Part shown: positions 11,311-22,855 of the stretch, one piece after another
How positions within the stretch are numbered: position 1 is the stretch's first letter
Layout: the number at the start of each line of letters is the position of its first letter
Assembly (NCBI GenBank): GCA_032717465.1
Contig: CM064669.1
Span: 43,712,267 to 43,776,266 of the forward strand
Length of the DNA stretch: 64,000 bases
Source: Coenobita brevimanus
Lineage: Eukaryota > Arthropoda > Malacostraca > Decapoda > Coenobitidae
Direction: 5' to 3'
The notes under the pieces: generated by a model
The model's database searches: none
What the model saw: the letters and a program-made list of their open reading frames with translations, nothing else
What the model was told of the DNA's origin: nothing
Translations under genes and position numbers: made by a program

Positions 11311-11319
11311 GTGTTGGTC

Positions 11320-11800
11320 TCCCCATGGCTGAATAAAATCGTTTCGAGATAGCAAGAATGAATATAAATACAGACACGACCGAAGACGTTAATAGGCTCG
11401 AGACTCACCTTCAGTTGTTTGTATACAATTGTCTGGTGTCAGCTGGAATGAAACTAGAGTTGCCTCGACTGTGAGAGCGTTAATAGTGACGTTATAAACA
11501 CTCAGTCTTTCAGATTCTGTGTAGTAATTTGAAAGGACTGTAAGCCACTTCACTCCGTTATTGTATTTCTCCATTTTATTCTTGCTACCTACAGACGATT
11601 ATAGTCGTGTTAGGAACGACCGTGCAGTCTACTACAACTGGACTTGGGATTTATTAGATGACTACAATCGACGTTTTGTTGTCCCCTCCTTTAGTGCATT
11701 TATTTTACAGATTTCTTCTGATCCCTTCATCGTTGCTAATTAATTTATGTTTCGATACTTTTCATCATCTGATTTTTTGTTTTTAATATGGTCTTCTGTC
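11320..11800. other. Non-coding stretch with dispersed motif copies
   Basis: Motif copies lie at 11325-11368 (minus; GGCTGAATAAAATCGTTT followed by GCAAGAATGA), near 11436 (minus, degenerate) and at 11577-11625 (plus; TTCTTGCTACCTACAGACGA). Nothing else is recognised. Confidence 0.6.
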
Positions 11801-11879
11801 ACTCTTCTGGGTTTGTCCATGTGACCTCAGCTAAATCTTATGTAATTTTTATACATTTCCACCCCTTCAGGCGAATAAG

Positions 11880-12145
11880 TGAAAGTAGAGTTTCAAAGAA
11901 CACATTGAGAAACGAGACGACAGATGGCCGGACAAAAAGAAAAAATCAGCAGGCGGAAAAAACGAAACAAGGAAATGAGAGGAAAAGAAAGGATAAAGAA
12001 AAATGAGGGAAATAGAGGACAGAAGAAGAAGAGAAGACAGAAGGAATAAAAGGGTAAAAGGATAGAGACAACAGGAGGAAAAAAAAGAGGTGAGAAGGAG
12101 GAAGGAAAGGATGTAAAGAAGAAAAAGGAACAAATGGAAGACTTA
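11880..12145. repeat. Purine-rich tract
   Basis: Plus strand almost entirely A and G over about 260 bp. Overlapping Phe/Ser/Leu-rich minus frames are composition artefacts. Confidence 0.8.
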
Positions 12146-12267
12146 ACACAGGAGATTGAGAAGACAGGACATGAAGATATATTGACGACCAAACAAAAGA
12201 GGACATTACGATGTAACATGAGGGAAGAGATGACTGGAGCATAGAAGTACAGCGGGAACAGCACAGG

Positions 12268-12530
12268 AGAGAGAGAGAGAGGGAGAGAGAGAGTCTGTGG
12301 ATTTGAGTGACAGTAAAGTCAAACGTGCCAGAAAAACGCCCACCAATTATTGCACTGAGAACTTTACGCCACACTGGGAAAAAAAAAAAAAAACGCGTCA
12401 CCTGGCATGCTCCTGGTGGATTATCAGGCCAAAAAATGGCTGTAAAATAATTCAACTGAGAGAGAGAGAGAGAGAGAGCGAGGAGAGAGTGAGAGAGAGA
12501 TAGAGAGAGAGAGAGAGACAGAGAGAGAAT
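12268..12530. repeat. Interrupted (GA)n microsatellites
   Basis: GA runs at about 12268-12292 and 12459-12527, separated by unique sequence that includes an A13 run near 12379. Confidence 0.93.
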
Positions 12531-12670
12531 TTTTCTCCCATTACTGCAGCATAAACTTTCACTCTTGTTTATGTAAAACGGCCAAATTCTTCGCTTTATT
12601 GTTAAGTTAAAGAGGCAATGACATTTATGTTGGGCAGTTTTGAAACAAATTTTATAGCTTCCAAGTATAG

Positions 12671-12672
<2 letters not shown>

Positions 12673-12715
<43 letters not shown>

Positions 12716-13440
12716 TCCCCCCTTTCTCCTCCTCCTCCTCCTTCATTCTTCATTTTACCAGACCACCGGCAACCCATGCAGGTCCCCATGCCACCACTGT
12801 CTCCCTCCAGTAACAGCAGCTGCAACATCAGTAACTTCACCTCTCTACCATTCTTCCTTTTTACCTTAATACTTCCACTTCCCTTTCCTCCATCCATTTA
12901 TTCATCTCTCCTCCTTAACACACATCACCACCTCCACCTCAGCTCATTCTCTCCACTTTCGTATCCTCCCCTCCCCTTCCCTTCCCCCCTTTATCTCTCG
13001 TCCTCCCCCTTCACCCTCATCCTGTCTTCACCTTCACCCCTCTTCACTTCTCGTATTCCTTTCACCCCTCTTCTCCTTCTTGACTTCACCTCATCACCTC
13101 TTCCCCTCCGTCTCCTCTATTCTTACCCTTCCCTAACCCCATCCTTTCCCCCTCCCCTCCTCCTTCCTTCTGCCGTTTCTTTCGTTCATCCCTTCGTCTT
13201 TCCTTTCCTCCCTTTCCATCATTTTCGCCAACCCTCCTTCTCTCCTTCATCCTCCAGTCTTTTTATTCGTTTTTCCTTCCTCCCTTGTCATTTACTTCCT
13301 CACTTTCCATCATTTCTACTCTTCCCTTCCTCTCCATCTCTTCCCCCTTTCCCTGGTCGTTCTTTCTCTCCTTCCTTCCTTTCATTCATCCTTCCATCTT
13401 TCTTCTTCTCCCTTTCCTTCAGTCCTCCTTCCCGTCCTTC
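12673..13440. repeat. (TC)n followed by long pyrimidine-rich tract
   Basis: A TC run at 12673-12711 leads into about 700 bp that are nearly all C and T on the plus strand, with CCTTCCT, CTCC and CTTTCC steps. The 247-residue Ser/Pro/Leu/Phe frame across it is a composition shadow. A parallel arrangement (CT run, then pyrimidine tract) occurs at 38936-39910. Confidence 0.88.
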
Positions 13441-14414
13441 CTTCATGCTCCTCACGGGCCTGCCAATGAAAATTCAGCATCAAATTTTGGGAGGACCTAA
13501 ATTAATCCCGACCATTTAGCGCGTCCGCAAAATTGAAAATGCGCCGGACATCCCTCTCAGAATTATCCGGGGCACCTCACTGCTCCTCCACGCCATGAGG
13601 TTATCGCCCTAATAGGTTTTATGAGTTTTTTGACTGGTTTTCTCGGTTTGTTTTATTAGATTTTTGTGTTTTGTTCTTGGGTCGGGTTCGATGTTTTCTT
13701 ACCGTATGTCTTGAGGGATCAGTGAGAGACGGTAAAGCGTGACTTGAAGAGCATCTAAACAGGAAGAAAGGGAATGACAAACTACACGGAGAGTAAAATG
13801 GGCAAGCGTTCAGAAGAGACAATAGGAACACAGCCAGATGAAAGAAAGATGTTGATGGAGAATGGAGGGGAGGAAGCGGAGGAGAAGAAAGAGGCGAGGA
13901 GAAGGAGTGATAAATGATGTACAGGAACAATAGGGAGAAACAGAATAACAAACAGTGAGGAAGGAAGAAAAGAGCTGACGATAGAAGAGAGGGAAGAAAG
14001 CACAATAGATCCGAAAGGAAAGCTAGGTCTGGTTAGGTTAGTTAAGGTCGAGGGGAGAAGGAGGCGAAAGGAGACACAAAACAGTTACACTGAAGAGATT
14101 ACAAGGCGAATGTGACAAAAAAATGGAAGAGAGGAAGGGGGGGGGGAGTGGATAATTTAGTATGGAAAGGAAGAGGAGAACAGCTGAAAAAGAAGACGGA
14201 GAGGAGAAAAATGAGGAAGGGGAGGAGGAAGACATGAAAGGCGAGGAAGACTAGGAGAAGCAGAGAAAGAAATATGACGAGTTTGAGAAGAAACAGGAGG
14301 AGTGAGAAGTCAGCACAGTATAAGGAAGGGAAGAGGTAAAGGGAGGGGAGCGAGCGCTTAGGTGTACTGATCAGTTATGAATGTGGCTTCTGTGAAACAG
14401 TTTATACGGCATCT

Positions 14415-14417
<3 letters not shown>

Positions 14418-14453
<36 letters not shown>
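14418..14453. repeat. (GA)n microsatellite
   Basis: Perfect GA run. Confidence 0.97.
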
Positions 14454-14456
<3 letters not shown>

Positions 14457-14922
14457 GGGACACAAAAATAAATCATATAATAATGCACAACCAATCTAAT
14501 TATGCTGCATCTGTTGTGCCTATGCTGCACTACCAATAAATATCAGCACCGACGAGGCAAGGGTCGGGTTTAATCTAACTTTACGTAAAACTCGATGTCA
14601 AGGGATTTTGCCCCTTGTGTATCACAGCCATGTCAGGGAGAGGGATTTTTATCATTCTCGCCTTGGGACATGGAGGACGAATGAACCATGAGAGAGAGAG
14701 AGGGGGGGGGAAGGTTCTTGAATGTATGATGAGAGCTTGACTGAGTTTATTGGTAAGGGTTTAACAAAGTAAAAGAAACAGACAAAAGGAGGACATTGGT
14801 GTGTTACTGATATAGATGGAGGCTGGTTGTGGAAGTCATTGTTCGTGGTAGCATGTTTTTTATGAACGTTTGCCTTTGTCCTGTACAAATATACTGATAT
14901 TTGACGGGTAAGGGTGAATTTT

Positions 14923-14923
<1 letters not shown>

Positions 14924-14983
<60 letters not shown>

Positions 14984-15057
14984 GTGCGTGTGTGTGTGTG
15001 TGTGCGCGCGCGCGCAGGTGCAATCTTTCATGTCCCGTATGAAAGTTTTGCCTTTTT

Positions 15058-15114
<57 letters not shown>
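14924..15114. repeat. Paired (GT)n and (CT)n microsatellites
   Basis: GT with a few GC steps fills 14924-15015, then about 44 bp of unique sequence, then a perfect CT run at 15059-15114. All frames over this are Cys/Val, Ser/Leu or His/Thr artefacts. Confidence 0.97.
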
Positions 15115-15118
<4 letters not shown>

Positions 15119-15614
15119 ATGACATTAAGCATTAATAGCACAGACATTTTGGTATTTCTATGATGTTGTGATGGGTTGATTTTTTTCACTTTGATTTTTT
15201 TTTATTGTGATCGCTAAACGATACTATTCAGCTTAGGGCGGACGTCCAGTAGTGAAGGGTTAATGTAGACTATATCTGCTTTTAATTGTTTCTCCTACAG
15301 ACGATATATATCATGTTAGAGCAGAAGTCTGGTAATGAAGGAGTTAATGGAAGGAATATCTAATTGCTCTTCGAAAAATATCTCTTGTGGTGAATATAAT
15401 CGACTGAAGATACAAGACAGTGAAGCAAAGAAATACCATCGTATTGAAAGGGTTGATAAACGCGAAAGTTATTATGAAAGATTGGGTACAGTATTCTAGA
15501 AAATAGAGGCAAATAATACAAGACGTGTAAAAAAAGTGAAACACAAAAAAAGAGTTATAACATTCCTAGCAAACCTCAGGATTAACGAGCAAGAAACTCT
15601 GTAATTTGATCTAG

Positions 15615-15617
<3 letters not shown>

Positions 15618-15671
<54 letters not shown>
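15618..15671. repeat. (GA)n microsatellite
   Basis: Perfect GA run followed by CATCAT steps. Confidence 0.97.
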
Positions 15672-15673
<2 letters not shown>

Positions 15674-16184
15674 CATCATTCATCATCAACATCATCATCA
15701 TCATATTGGTAATTTTCAGTCCTGTGTGTATTAGGAGGCAGTCAACCTAGAGAATGTCGTCGTGTGTTTAAAATAGGTGGGGCGCTATAACTACGTACTT
15801 GTGTTTAAGTTTATTTATTTATTACCACCCGCGTTGCGAAGCGAGCGGAATGGGAATGTTTTCAGTCGTGAGGTTGGCTGGCTGGCTTTGTTTGAGTGTG
15901 TTTTACATCCTGAACTTGCGCCAAATTAGACATGGATGTGCAAAATTATGTGCCGAGGAAAAACTTTCCGTCTTTGCGGGTGGCGAGATCCCATCGTGAG
16001 ATGGCTTCTAGTTTATTTATTTATTTAATTATTTCGTGAAACACCTCAGTCCTACTTTACCATATATTAGAAGAGCACAATGCCAATATTGTTTGGAATT
16101 TAAGGTATTGACAGGATATAAGTGGAGTTCCCAGCATACCGCCATAAAATTAATACAACATTGAGGCCTAACTGTTTCCTACAC

Positions 16185-16600
16185 CACACCCACCTCTTAA
16201 CCCTGTACTCTACCACACTACCCACTCCCCACCACCACCTCAGTGCACTCTCCCCACCCCTACACACTACACACTCCCCACCACCACACCCCACCCACTC
16301 CCCACCACCGCCACAATTCACCCTCCCCACCACCGCCACAATGCACCCTCCCCCACCACACTACCCACACCCAACCACCAAAATGCCAACTCCCCACCAC
16401 CACACTACCCACTTCCCACCACCACACAACCCAGTCTTCACCACCAGAATCCCCAGTCCTCACCACCACACTGCTCACTCCCCCTCACCACATTGCATAC
16501 TCCTCACAACAGCCACAACCATCACCGTACCCTCTCCCCACCACAACACTACCCACTCCTCTCCACCACCACCACCATACACCCTCTCCACCCCTATACA
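16185..16600. repeat. Degenerate CCACC-rich minisatellite, short version
   Basis: Repeats of CCACCACCACACTACCCAC and CTCCCCA steps, with a poorly kept 24-bp period. It is the block C copy 1 counterpart of the much longer array at 58990-60995. Confidence 0.85.
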
Positions 16601-16684
16601 CACGAGCATGTGACATGCAGAGGTGAATGATATGTAGGAGGACTACTGGGCCGTGGGAGCAGGCTGTGCACTGTGAAGTCTATG

Positions 16685-16686
<2 letters not shown>

Positions 16687-16764
<78 letters not shown>
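16687..16764. repeat. (CA)n microsatellite
   Basis: Perfect CA run of about 78 bp. Confidence 0.97.
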
Positions 16765-16766
<2 letters not shown>

Positions 16767-16850
16767 GTAACGACGTGTGCAACCAACAATATAATCCTTA
16801 AGGTAGTATATGTTATGGTTTATGCCTGTGTTACTGTTGTACGCTTATCT

Positions 16851-17135
16851 GCATGTCATCCAGTCCTTCATTGTCCCATCAGAAGCTTAGGGCCCTGGTG
16901 CTAGGCTAAATAGTCCTACCATATAAGGCGAATGACCAGTCGGTATTCCATGGGTCGCATGTCAGCAGTTAGCCCTAACCAACACACGACTGTAACCCTT
17001 ATGAACCGCAACCGGTAAAAACGACTTAACCCACTAGAACAGTTGGTTGTATAGTTACCACATGTCGCAGTAATTTTTTTTTTTTTTTTTTTTTATAAGA
17101 ACTAATATGGCATGTCACTCAATGTAGTCACGTGA
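16851..17135 (-). mobile_element. Diverged SINE-like repeat
   Basis: Related over its length to 21486-21810. Shared pieces are TCATTGTCCCATCAG (near 16868; CATTGCCCCATCAGGAGC at 21523) and GGCATGTCACTCA.TGTA (near 17109 and 21779). A T22 run near 17073 replaces part of the body. Pol III box motifs are too decayed here to call alone; the tRNA-related assignment comes from the 21.6-kb copy. Confidence 0.55.
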
Positions 17136-18137
17136 AGTAGCACTGCATCTAGTGGGTGGATGGTGTCCGCCCCCATATACCATATTGTTATGTTACTATT
17201 TGATATAATTCCTATGTAATCAGATAACGCAGTCTAGTATAATATGGTTTTCTTTGTTTCAGGTAAGTAGCTATGCAGTACCTACGGTATGAGTCTACCT
17301 ATGTAAGTACTAACTTTATCCAGTCTAGTTTATTGTCTCATTCAAAGGTTGGTTGGTCATTCCACTTACTTCTTCACATCATTTTTGATATTTGGATTAC
17401 ATACACTAGTCCATTTATATACAAACTCTGCCTGCTTTTACCCTAAGTTGATCCTTTATATATTTTTATTAGAGCCATTTATAATTTTTGTCTTTGGTAA
17501 AATTACACATATCGAAGGATATGCGGAATTTGGTTCCTCAGATTTGCCATCATTTTCTTGAATGCTAGTGACTTTGCCAATGAAGGCTGTGTACTGTATA
17601 CACCTTTCATTTCTAAAAGTCTTGTGTGGAGATAGCAAGAATATATTTAAAGTATGAACAAGGAAACTTGTACACAGAGCAACCCCTTGAAACCGGTGAG
17701 GTCTTTTGTAGGTTATTCTTGGTACCTCCAGACCATTTTATTTAGTATATCTTTTAAGGATTAGCGTTATAGGCGACTCGATAAGGTGTATGTACAACGT
17801 AGGAGAGCATAAAAGGTGGTGTGGTCGGAGAGTAGTGGACGGGATGAGCCTAGACGGTCTTGGACTGTTGGGCAGAGCAAATTTAGTTATCTCTACATTT
17901 TTGGACTTAGAAGAGTGACCAAGATGGGCGTGGTGATATTTTAAAGGTAAACTTTCCCCCTGAACCTGAAGAAAAATAGAAACAGTAGCGAAAATGTAAG
18001 AAAACTTCCCTCCCTCATTCCTGAAGTCATAAGGCGTTTGTAGAAAGATGTGTCTTGAAACTGAAAATGGAGAATAAATGCATTAGCTGATTTGCAAGAT
18101 TAAAACAGAAAGAAAAGGGGCTGATCACACTGTAGGT
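17136..18137. other. Non-coding stretch
   Basis: No supported gene. One copy of the dispersed motif lies near 17714-17755 (TATTCTTGGTACCTCCAGACC). The 70-residue hydrophobic frame at 17349-17561 has no recognisable domain. Confidence 0.5.
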
Positions 18138-18141
18138 TTAA

Positions 18142-18912
18142 CCCGCCCCATCCTGACCACTTTTCCACCACTGACTCCCCCCAGTCCCGACCATTTTTGG
18201 ATTTTTTTTTTTTTTTGGCTCATACCTCCGCTTTTGGTGACAAACATCGAAAAATCATAGAGAAATCGCTCACCTGAGGTTTAAAATACTCGATACAGGT
18301 AGCAGTACCTCCTCACCTTGCTGTGTTTTCTATCAGGCTGGCTCCAAAGAAAACGAGTTCTATGGGAGGGTAACCATTCCACACCACTCATAAACGGTAT
18401 TTATTTATTTATTTAGTACGAATTTATATGTAGTATGAGAGAATATTGTTTTTCACACAGTAATATAGGCAATATAAGCATTGTTTCACTCATGAAACAC
18501 ATCAACATACCTGACCTTTTTTTGGCGACATTATCTGATCATCATTTCTGACTGTTTCTTCCTCTAATGCTATGTAAAGTTTGTCCTCCACATTGTCATC
18601 AATTGGGGAATCACTCTGGCCCTGAATTTTGTACCGTGGCATGACATGGCTTGATTGGCCAGGTTACTGGTAACAGGTGAATTGCTGAGACAATGGCATG
18701 CAGGGGGGGGGAGGTCATGCTGGGTAAGGCATTGTCCCTGCCTGGCATCTTGTAGAGGAAGGTGTCCCATGTATACGTACCAAAAATCACTCATGAAAAT
18801 TGAAAATTGTGCGAATTAGGGACCTTGCAATTGATTCGCGTTTATGTACGTTAACGGGATTGACAGTGACAAAACGTGTGGACGTTAATTCACGTCGACG
18901 GGACGCCGCTGG
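18142..18912 (-). mobile_element. TTAA-flanked non-autonomous element (piggyBac-type), copy 1
   Basis: A 771-bp unit bounded by TTAA at 18138-18141 and 18913-18916. The ends are CCCGCCCCATCCTGACC and, inverted, CCAGCGGCGTCCCGTCGACG, a weak imperfect inverted repeat. It is a reverse-complement relative of 19832-20588 along its whole length; both share a long T run (A run in the other copy), the TACCTCCGCTTTTGGTGA region and a Glu-rich coding-like stretch. TTAA duplication is the hallmark of piggyBac elements. Kolobok elements also use TTAA, so the superfamily is inference. The coding-like remnant reads on the minus strand and is interrupted. Confidence 0.8.
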
Positions 18913-18916
18913 TTAA

Positions 18917-19827
18917 ACTATTTCCTTTGTTGTTGATTGTTATTGTGGCACTGTAGGTCTCTGCGCCCGTGTATGTGTGTGTGTTAAAGGGGTCGTCAAC
19001 TGTCAGAATTAAATCCACGCTTATATAGCCCATACTGGCATTGTCCTGGTTGTGCCACCTTGCGTGTGTCGTGGGAACACGCCCTCCCTGATTATGTGGA
19101 TTAATGGTCCCTCCCACAATATTTTTCCTGTCGCTACCACAGTCCTTGGCCTCGCGGCTTTATGTCCACAATTTATTTTCTTATTTTCTTCATAATGTTT
19201 CGTATTGTTTCATAATTATGTTGTATTAGCTTTTTGTGTAGCTAGTTGTGATTTTTATTCGTCTCATACTTTTATAACAACCATACCGTCTAGAGTTTTT
19301 ATATCTTATCGTTATGTCCACAGTATAGTTTATTTATTAATTGTATGCACTTAATTTATCTGTTATCCCCCCCTTTTTTTTTATTTACCTGCGCTCCAAG
19401 ACACAAGGTCTGTAAAAGCAACTCTAGCATATCTTGTGCTGGTCTTGTTGGAGAAACCTTTGAAAAAAATATATATATACTGCCTTCATTCAGACCATTA
19501 ATTTCATATCATCCATTTTCACAGGTAAACTCTCATGGCCCCTCCTCACCCTCACCAAAAATTCAGCCCATCCGACCCATTCTTCGTTTCCCACACGCTT
19601 ATGCCTCTACACTGTCCTCCTACCTGACACTTTCATTCATAGGGAATATTTGTAGCCAATAATAAACCTTCACTACACTAAAACTTGTATTCCTGGAACA
19701 CCAATTTTCACAGGGTATACTTCCCTACTCCCACCCCACCGACCACCAAACTTTCATCACATCCCACCCATTCCTTTGCCCACCAAGCTCATTTCCTTAC
19801 CCCTACCCTCACGCCTCCTTTGACTGT
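18917..19827. other. Spacer between the two TTAA elements
   Basis: About 900 bp with no credible gene. A 105-residue Pro/Ser-rich frame at 19345-19662 has no domain I can name. Confidence 0.55.
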
Positions 19828-19831
19828 TTAA

Positions 19832-20588
19832 CCTGAGGCGTCCTGTCGACGTATGGATACGTTGCAACATTTTGCATTTGCCAGTCCCAACAACTTACTG
19901 GTACGTTGCACAATTGCAAGGTTCATAATTTGCACAATTTTCAATTTTCGCGCGTGATTTTTCGTACGTATACACGGGACACCTTCTTCTATTCCTCTAC
20001 AAGATGCCAAACAGGGACAATGCCTTACACCATATAACCTCCCCCCCCCCTGCATGCCATTGTCTCAGCAATTCACCTGTTACCAGTGACCTGGCCAATA
20101 AAGACATTCAGGGCCAGAGTGATTCCCCAGTCGATGACAATGTGGAGGACAAAGTTTACATAGCATTAGAGGAAGAAACAGTCAGAAATGATGATCAGGT
20201 AATGTGGCAAAAAAAGGTCAGGTATGGTGATGAGTTAGTGAGTGAAACAATGCTTATAATGCCTATATTATTGTTTGAAAACCAATATACTCTCGTACTA
20301 CATATAAATTCGTACCAAGTAAATAAATAAATACCGTTTATGAGTGGTGTGAAATAGTTACCCTCCCATAGAACTCGTTTTCTTTGGTGCCAGCCTGTTA
20401 CAAAACCCAGTAAGGTAAGGCAGTACTGCTACATGGATCGTGTTTTTTAAACCTCAGGTGAACGAATTCTCTATGAATTTTCGATGTTTCTCACCAAAAG
20501 CGGAGGTTTTAGCCAAAAAAAAAAAAAATCGAAAATACCTCGGGATTGGGAGTTGTCGGAGGTGCGAAATAGCTCGGGACGTGACGGG
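19832..20588 (+). mobile_element. TTAA-flanked non-autonomous element (piggyBac-type), copy 2
   Basis: A 757-bp unit bounded by TTAA at 19828-19831 and 20589-20592, in opposite orientation to copy 1. The left end is CCTGAGGCGTCCTGTCGACG; the right end read inward is CCCGTCACGTCCCGAGC. It contains a 108-residue frame (20004-20330) with an acidic stretch DDNVEDKVYIALEEETVRND. Acidic N-terminal regions occur in piggyBac transposases, but no DDE core follows, so this is at most a remnant of an N-terminus in a deletion derivative. Confidence 0.8.
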
Positions 20589-20592
20589 TTAA

Positions 20593-21485
20593 TGGTGCAG
20601 CGCAGGCCACGCAGTGGACTAAGCATTTGTTGTTGGTAGTCCGGTGGTTATATACCCACTTACGAGTATTTAGTTTTCATTTTCTCTCTGTCTTCACTGT
20701 CATGCTTTTCCTATTTTCTTATTGATTTCATCTGTGTTCTAAGTACCAACACTTACTACCGTTTTTCAGTTTGTCCCTTTAGTGAGGGCAGAGTGCGCCA
20801 CTTGACTCAGGGGTCCGTCAAACTCTAAGTTATCAGGTAAAATGTATACCTTGGGTAACATCTCGGGGAGGTCACTGTGGTAACCTAGGTGATGCAGTGA
20901 TCTTTTATCTCAGGGTATATCCGCCATAGGCTCAGGGGCCTGAATGAAAGAGATGAGCACCCCGGCTAAGGGCCTCGACGTTTTTCCTCACTATTACACC
21001 TGTAATGTATAGCTGTAAGCAGGACTACCCTCTTTTATTTAATGGCTTTCCTCGCTTGTTCTAATTTATTTGCCAGTTATACTATCGTTTTTTATATTCC
21101 TCTTTTCTCTAGATATTCTACACAGTTCTGGTGAGTAATAGAACCCCGACATTTTTTTTTTCCTATCTACATGCTCTAGATATCACCTTTTCTTCCGTTT
21201 TCTTATCTGTGTTGCTGCGGATGTTTTTTTTATGCTATGTAAGTCTTCACTTAACCTTTCTCTCGCTCCTTTATTTCTATATTGTACTTTATTATTTCAT
21301 AGATATTTCCATCCTTTTTACGTTTTAACCGTTTTTCTCTTTTACTCGTATCTTTACATAGCTTATTGTTGCATACACATCTTTCTTTCCTTTTTGATTG
21401 TCCTGTTTCACTATCATTATTTTTTTTTTTTTCTTTTTGATAGCACGGTTTGTTTTCCCTCTCGCTTTAGCCGTGTTTATTTTTA
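20593..21485. other. Non-coding stretch, T-rich toward the right
   Basis: No supported gene. T-rich sequence from 21010 gives hydrophobic Phe/Leu/Tyr frames with no recognisable domain. Confidence 0.5.
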
Positions 21486-21810
21486 TATCCATCCACCTAT
21501 CCATCCATCATATCAATCCTACATTGCCCCATCAGGAGCGTAGGAGCCCGGGGCTAGGCAGTTGCTCTCGACATTTAAGATGAGAGTGACCAGCCTCACT
21601 CATCCCTGAATGGCATTACAGGAGCAATCAACCCCAACCATCCCTTGGATATAAACCTTCACCTGCTCAATCCTACTGGAGCGCAATAATTACCCACTAA
21701 ACCACCAGGTGCTAAAATTTGGCTATATGGTCACCACCCAGCATTGTAAATGGTTTCCTGGTGTACAGGAAACTATTTGGCATGTCACTCAGTGTACAGT
21801 CACCCACAGG
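21486..21810 (-). mobile_element. tRNA-related SINE
   Basis: On the minus strand, TGGTTTAGTGG at 21694-21704 matches 10 of 11 positions of the Pol III A box TRGCNNAGTGG. GGTTTATATCC at 21647-21657 resembles a decayed B box (GGTTCGANNCC); the spacing of about 37 bp fits a tRNA. A GGAT/GATG-type simple tail lies at the minus-strand 3' end (21484-21512). About 100 bp of related sequence lies upstream of the A box. Related copies at 16851-17135 and 57190-57310 show it is a family. Confidence 0.6.
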
Positions 21811-21928
21811 TAGAAGGAAAAGGAAAGAATGAAGGAAAGAATGACAGAAGAGGGAGTCTAAAGTCACCCGTAGGCAGAAGGACAAGGAAAGAATGAAGGA
21901 AAGAACGACAGAAGAGGATGGAAGGAAA
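21800..21928. repeat. 64-bp tandem duplication, purine-rich
   Basis: Two adjacent units near 21801 and 21865, each with CACCC..AGG.AGAAGGA, AAGGAAAGAATGAAGG and GACAGAAGAGG. Confidence 0.8.

Positions 21929-22845
<917 letters not shown>

Positions 22846-22855
<10 letters not shown>

Larger units (their letters stand above)
13620..16620. repeat. Diverged duplicated block C, copy 1
   Basis: Collinear with 56040-61000. Ordered shared anchors are GCGTTCAGAAGAGACA near 13806 (56269 in copy 2), GTTAGGTTAGTTAAG near 14033 (56509), GGTAATGAAGGAGTTAATG near 15331 (57658), a GATTCATCATCAT...TTTTCAGTCCT region near 15670 (58384), AATAGGTGGGGYG near 15771 (58478), CCAATATTGT.TGGAAT near 16082 (58890), ATACC.CCATAAAA.TAAT near 16136 (58948), and a final CCACC-rich minisatellite. 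The first third is purine-rich (13740-14350). No gene is supported inside it. Confidence 0.8.

Noticed and set aside
12776..13519. 247-residue frame in a pyrimidine-rich region
   Set aside because: The translation is almost only Ser, Pro, Leu and Phe, which C/T-only DNA gives by composition; overlapping frames are open too.
14027..14045. Telomere-like TTAGG repeat
   Set aside because: Only two or three degenerate TTAGG/GGTTA units occur here and at 56509, as part of block C; no array.
17349..17561. 70-residue hydrophobic frame as a membrane protein
   Set aside because: AT-rich sequence yields such frames by chance; no domain, homologous copy or gene structure.
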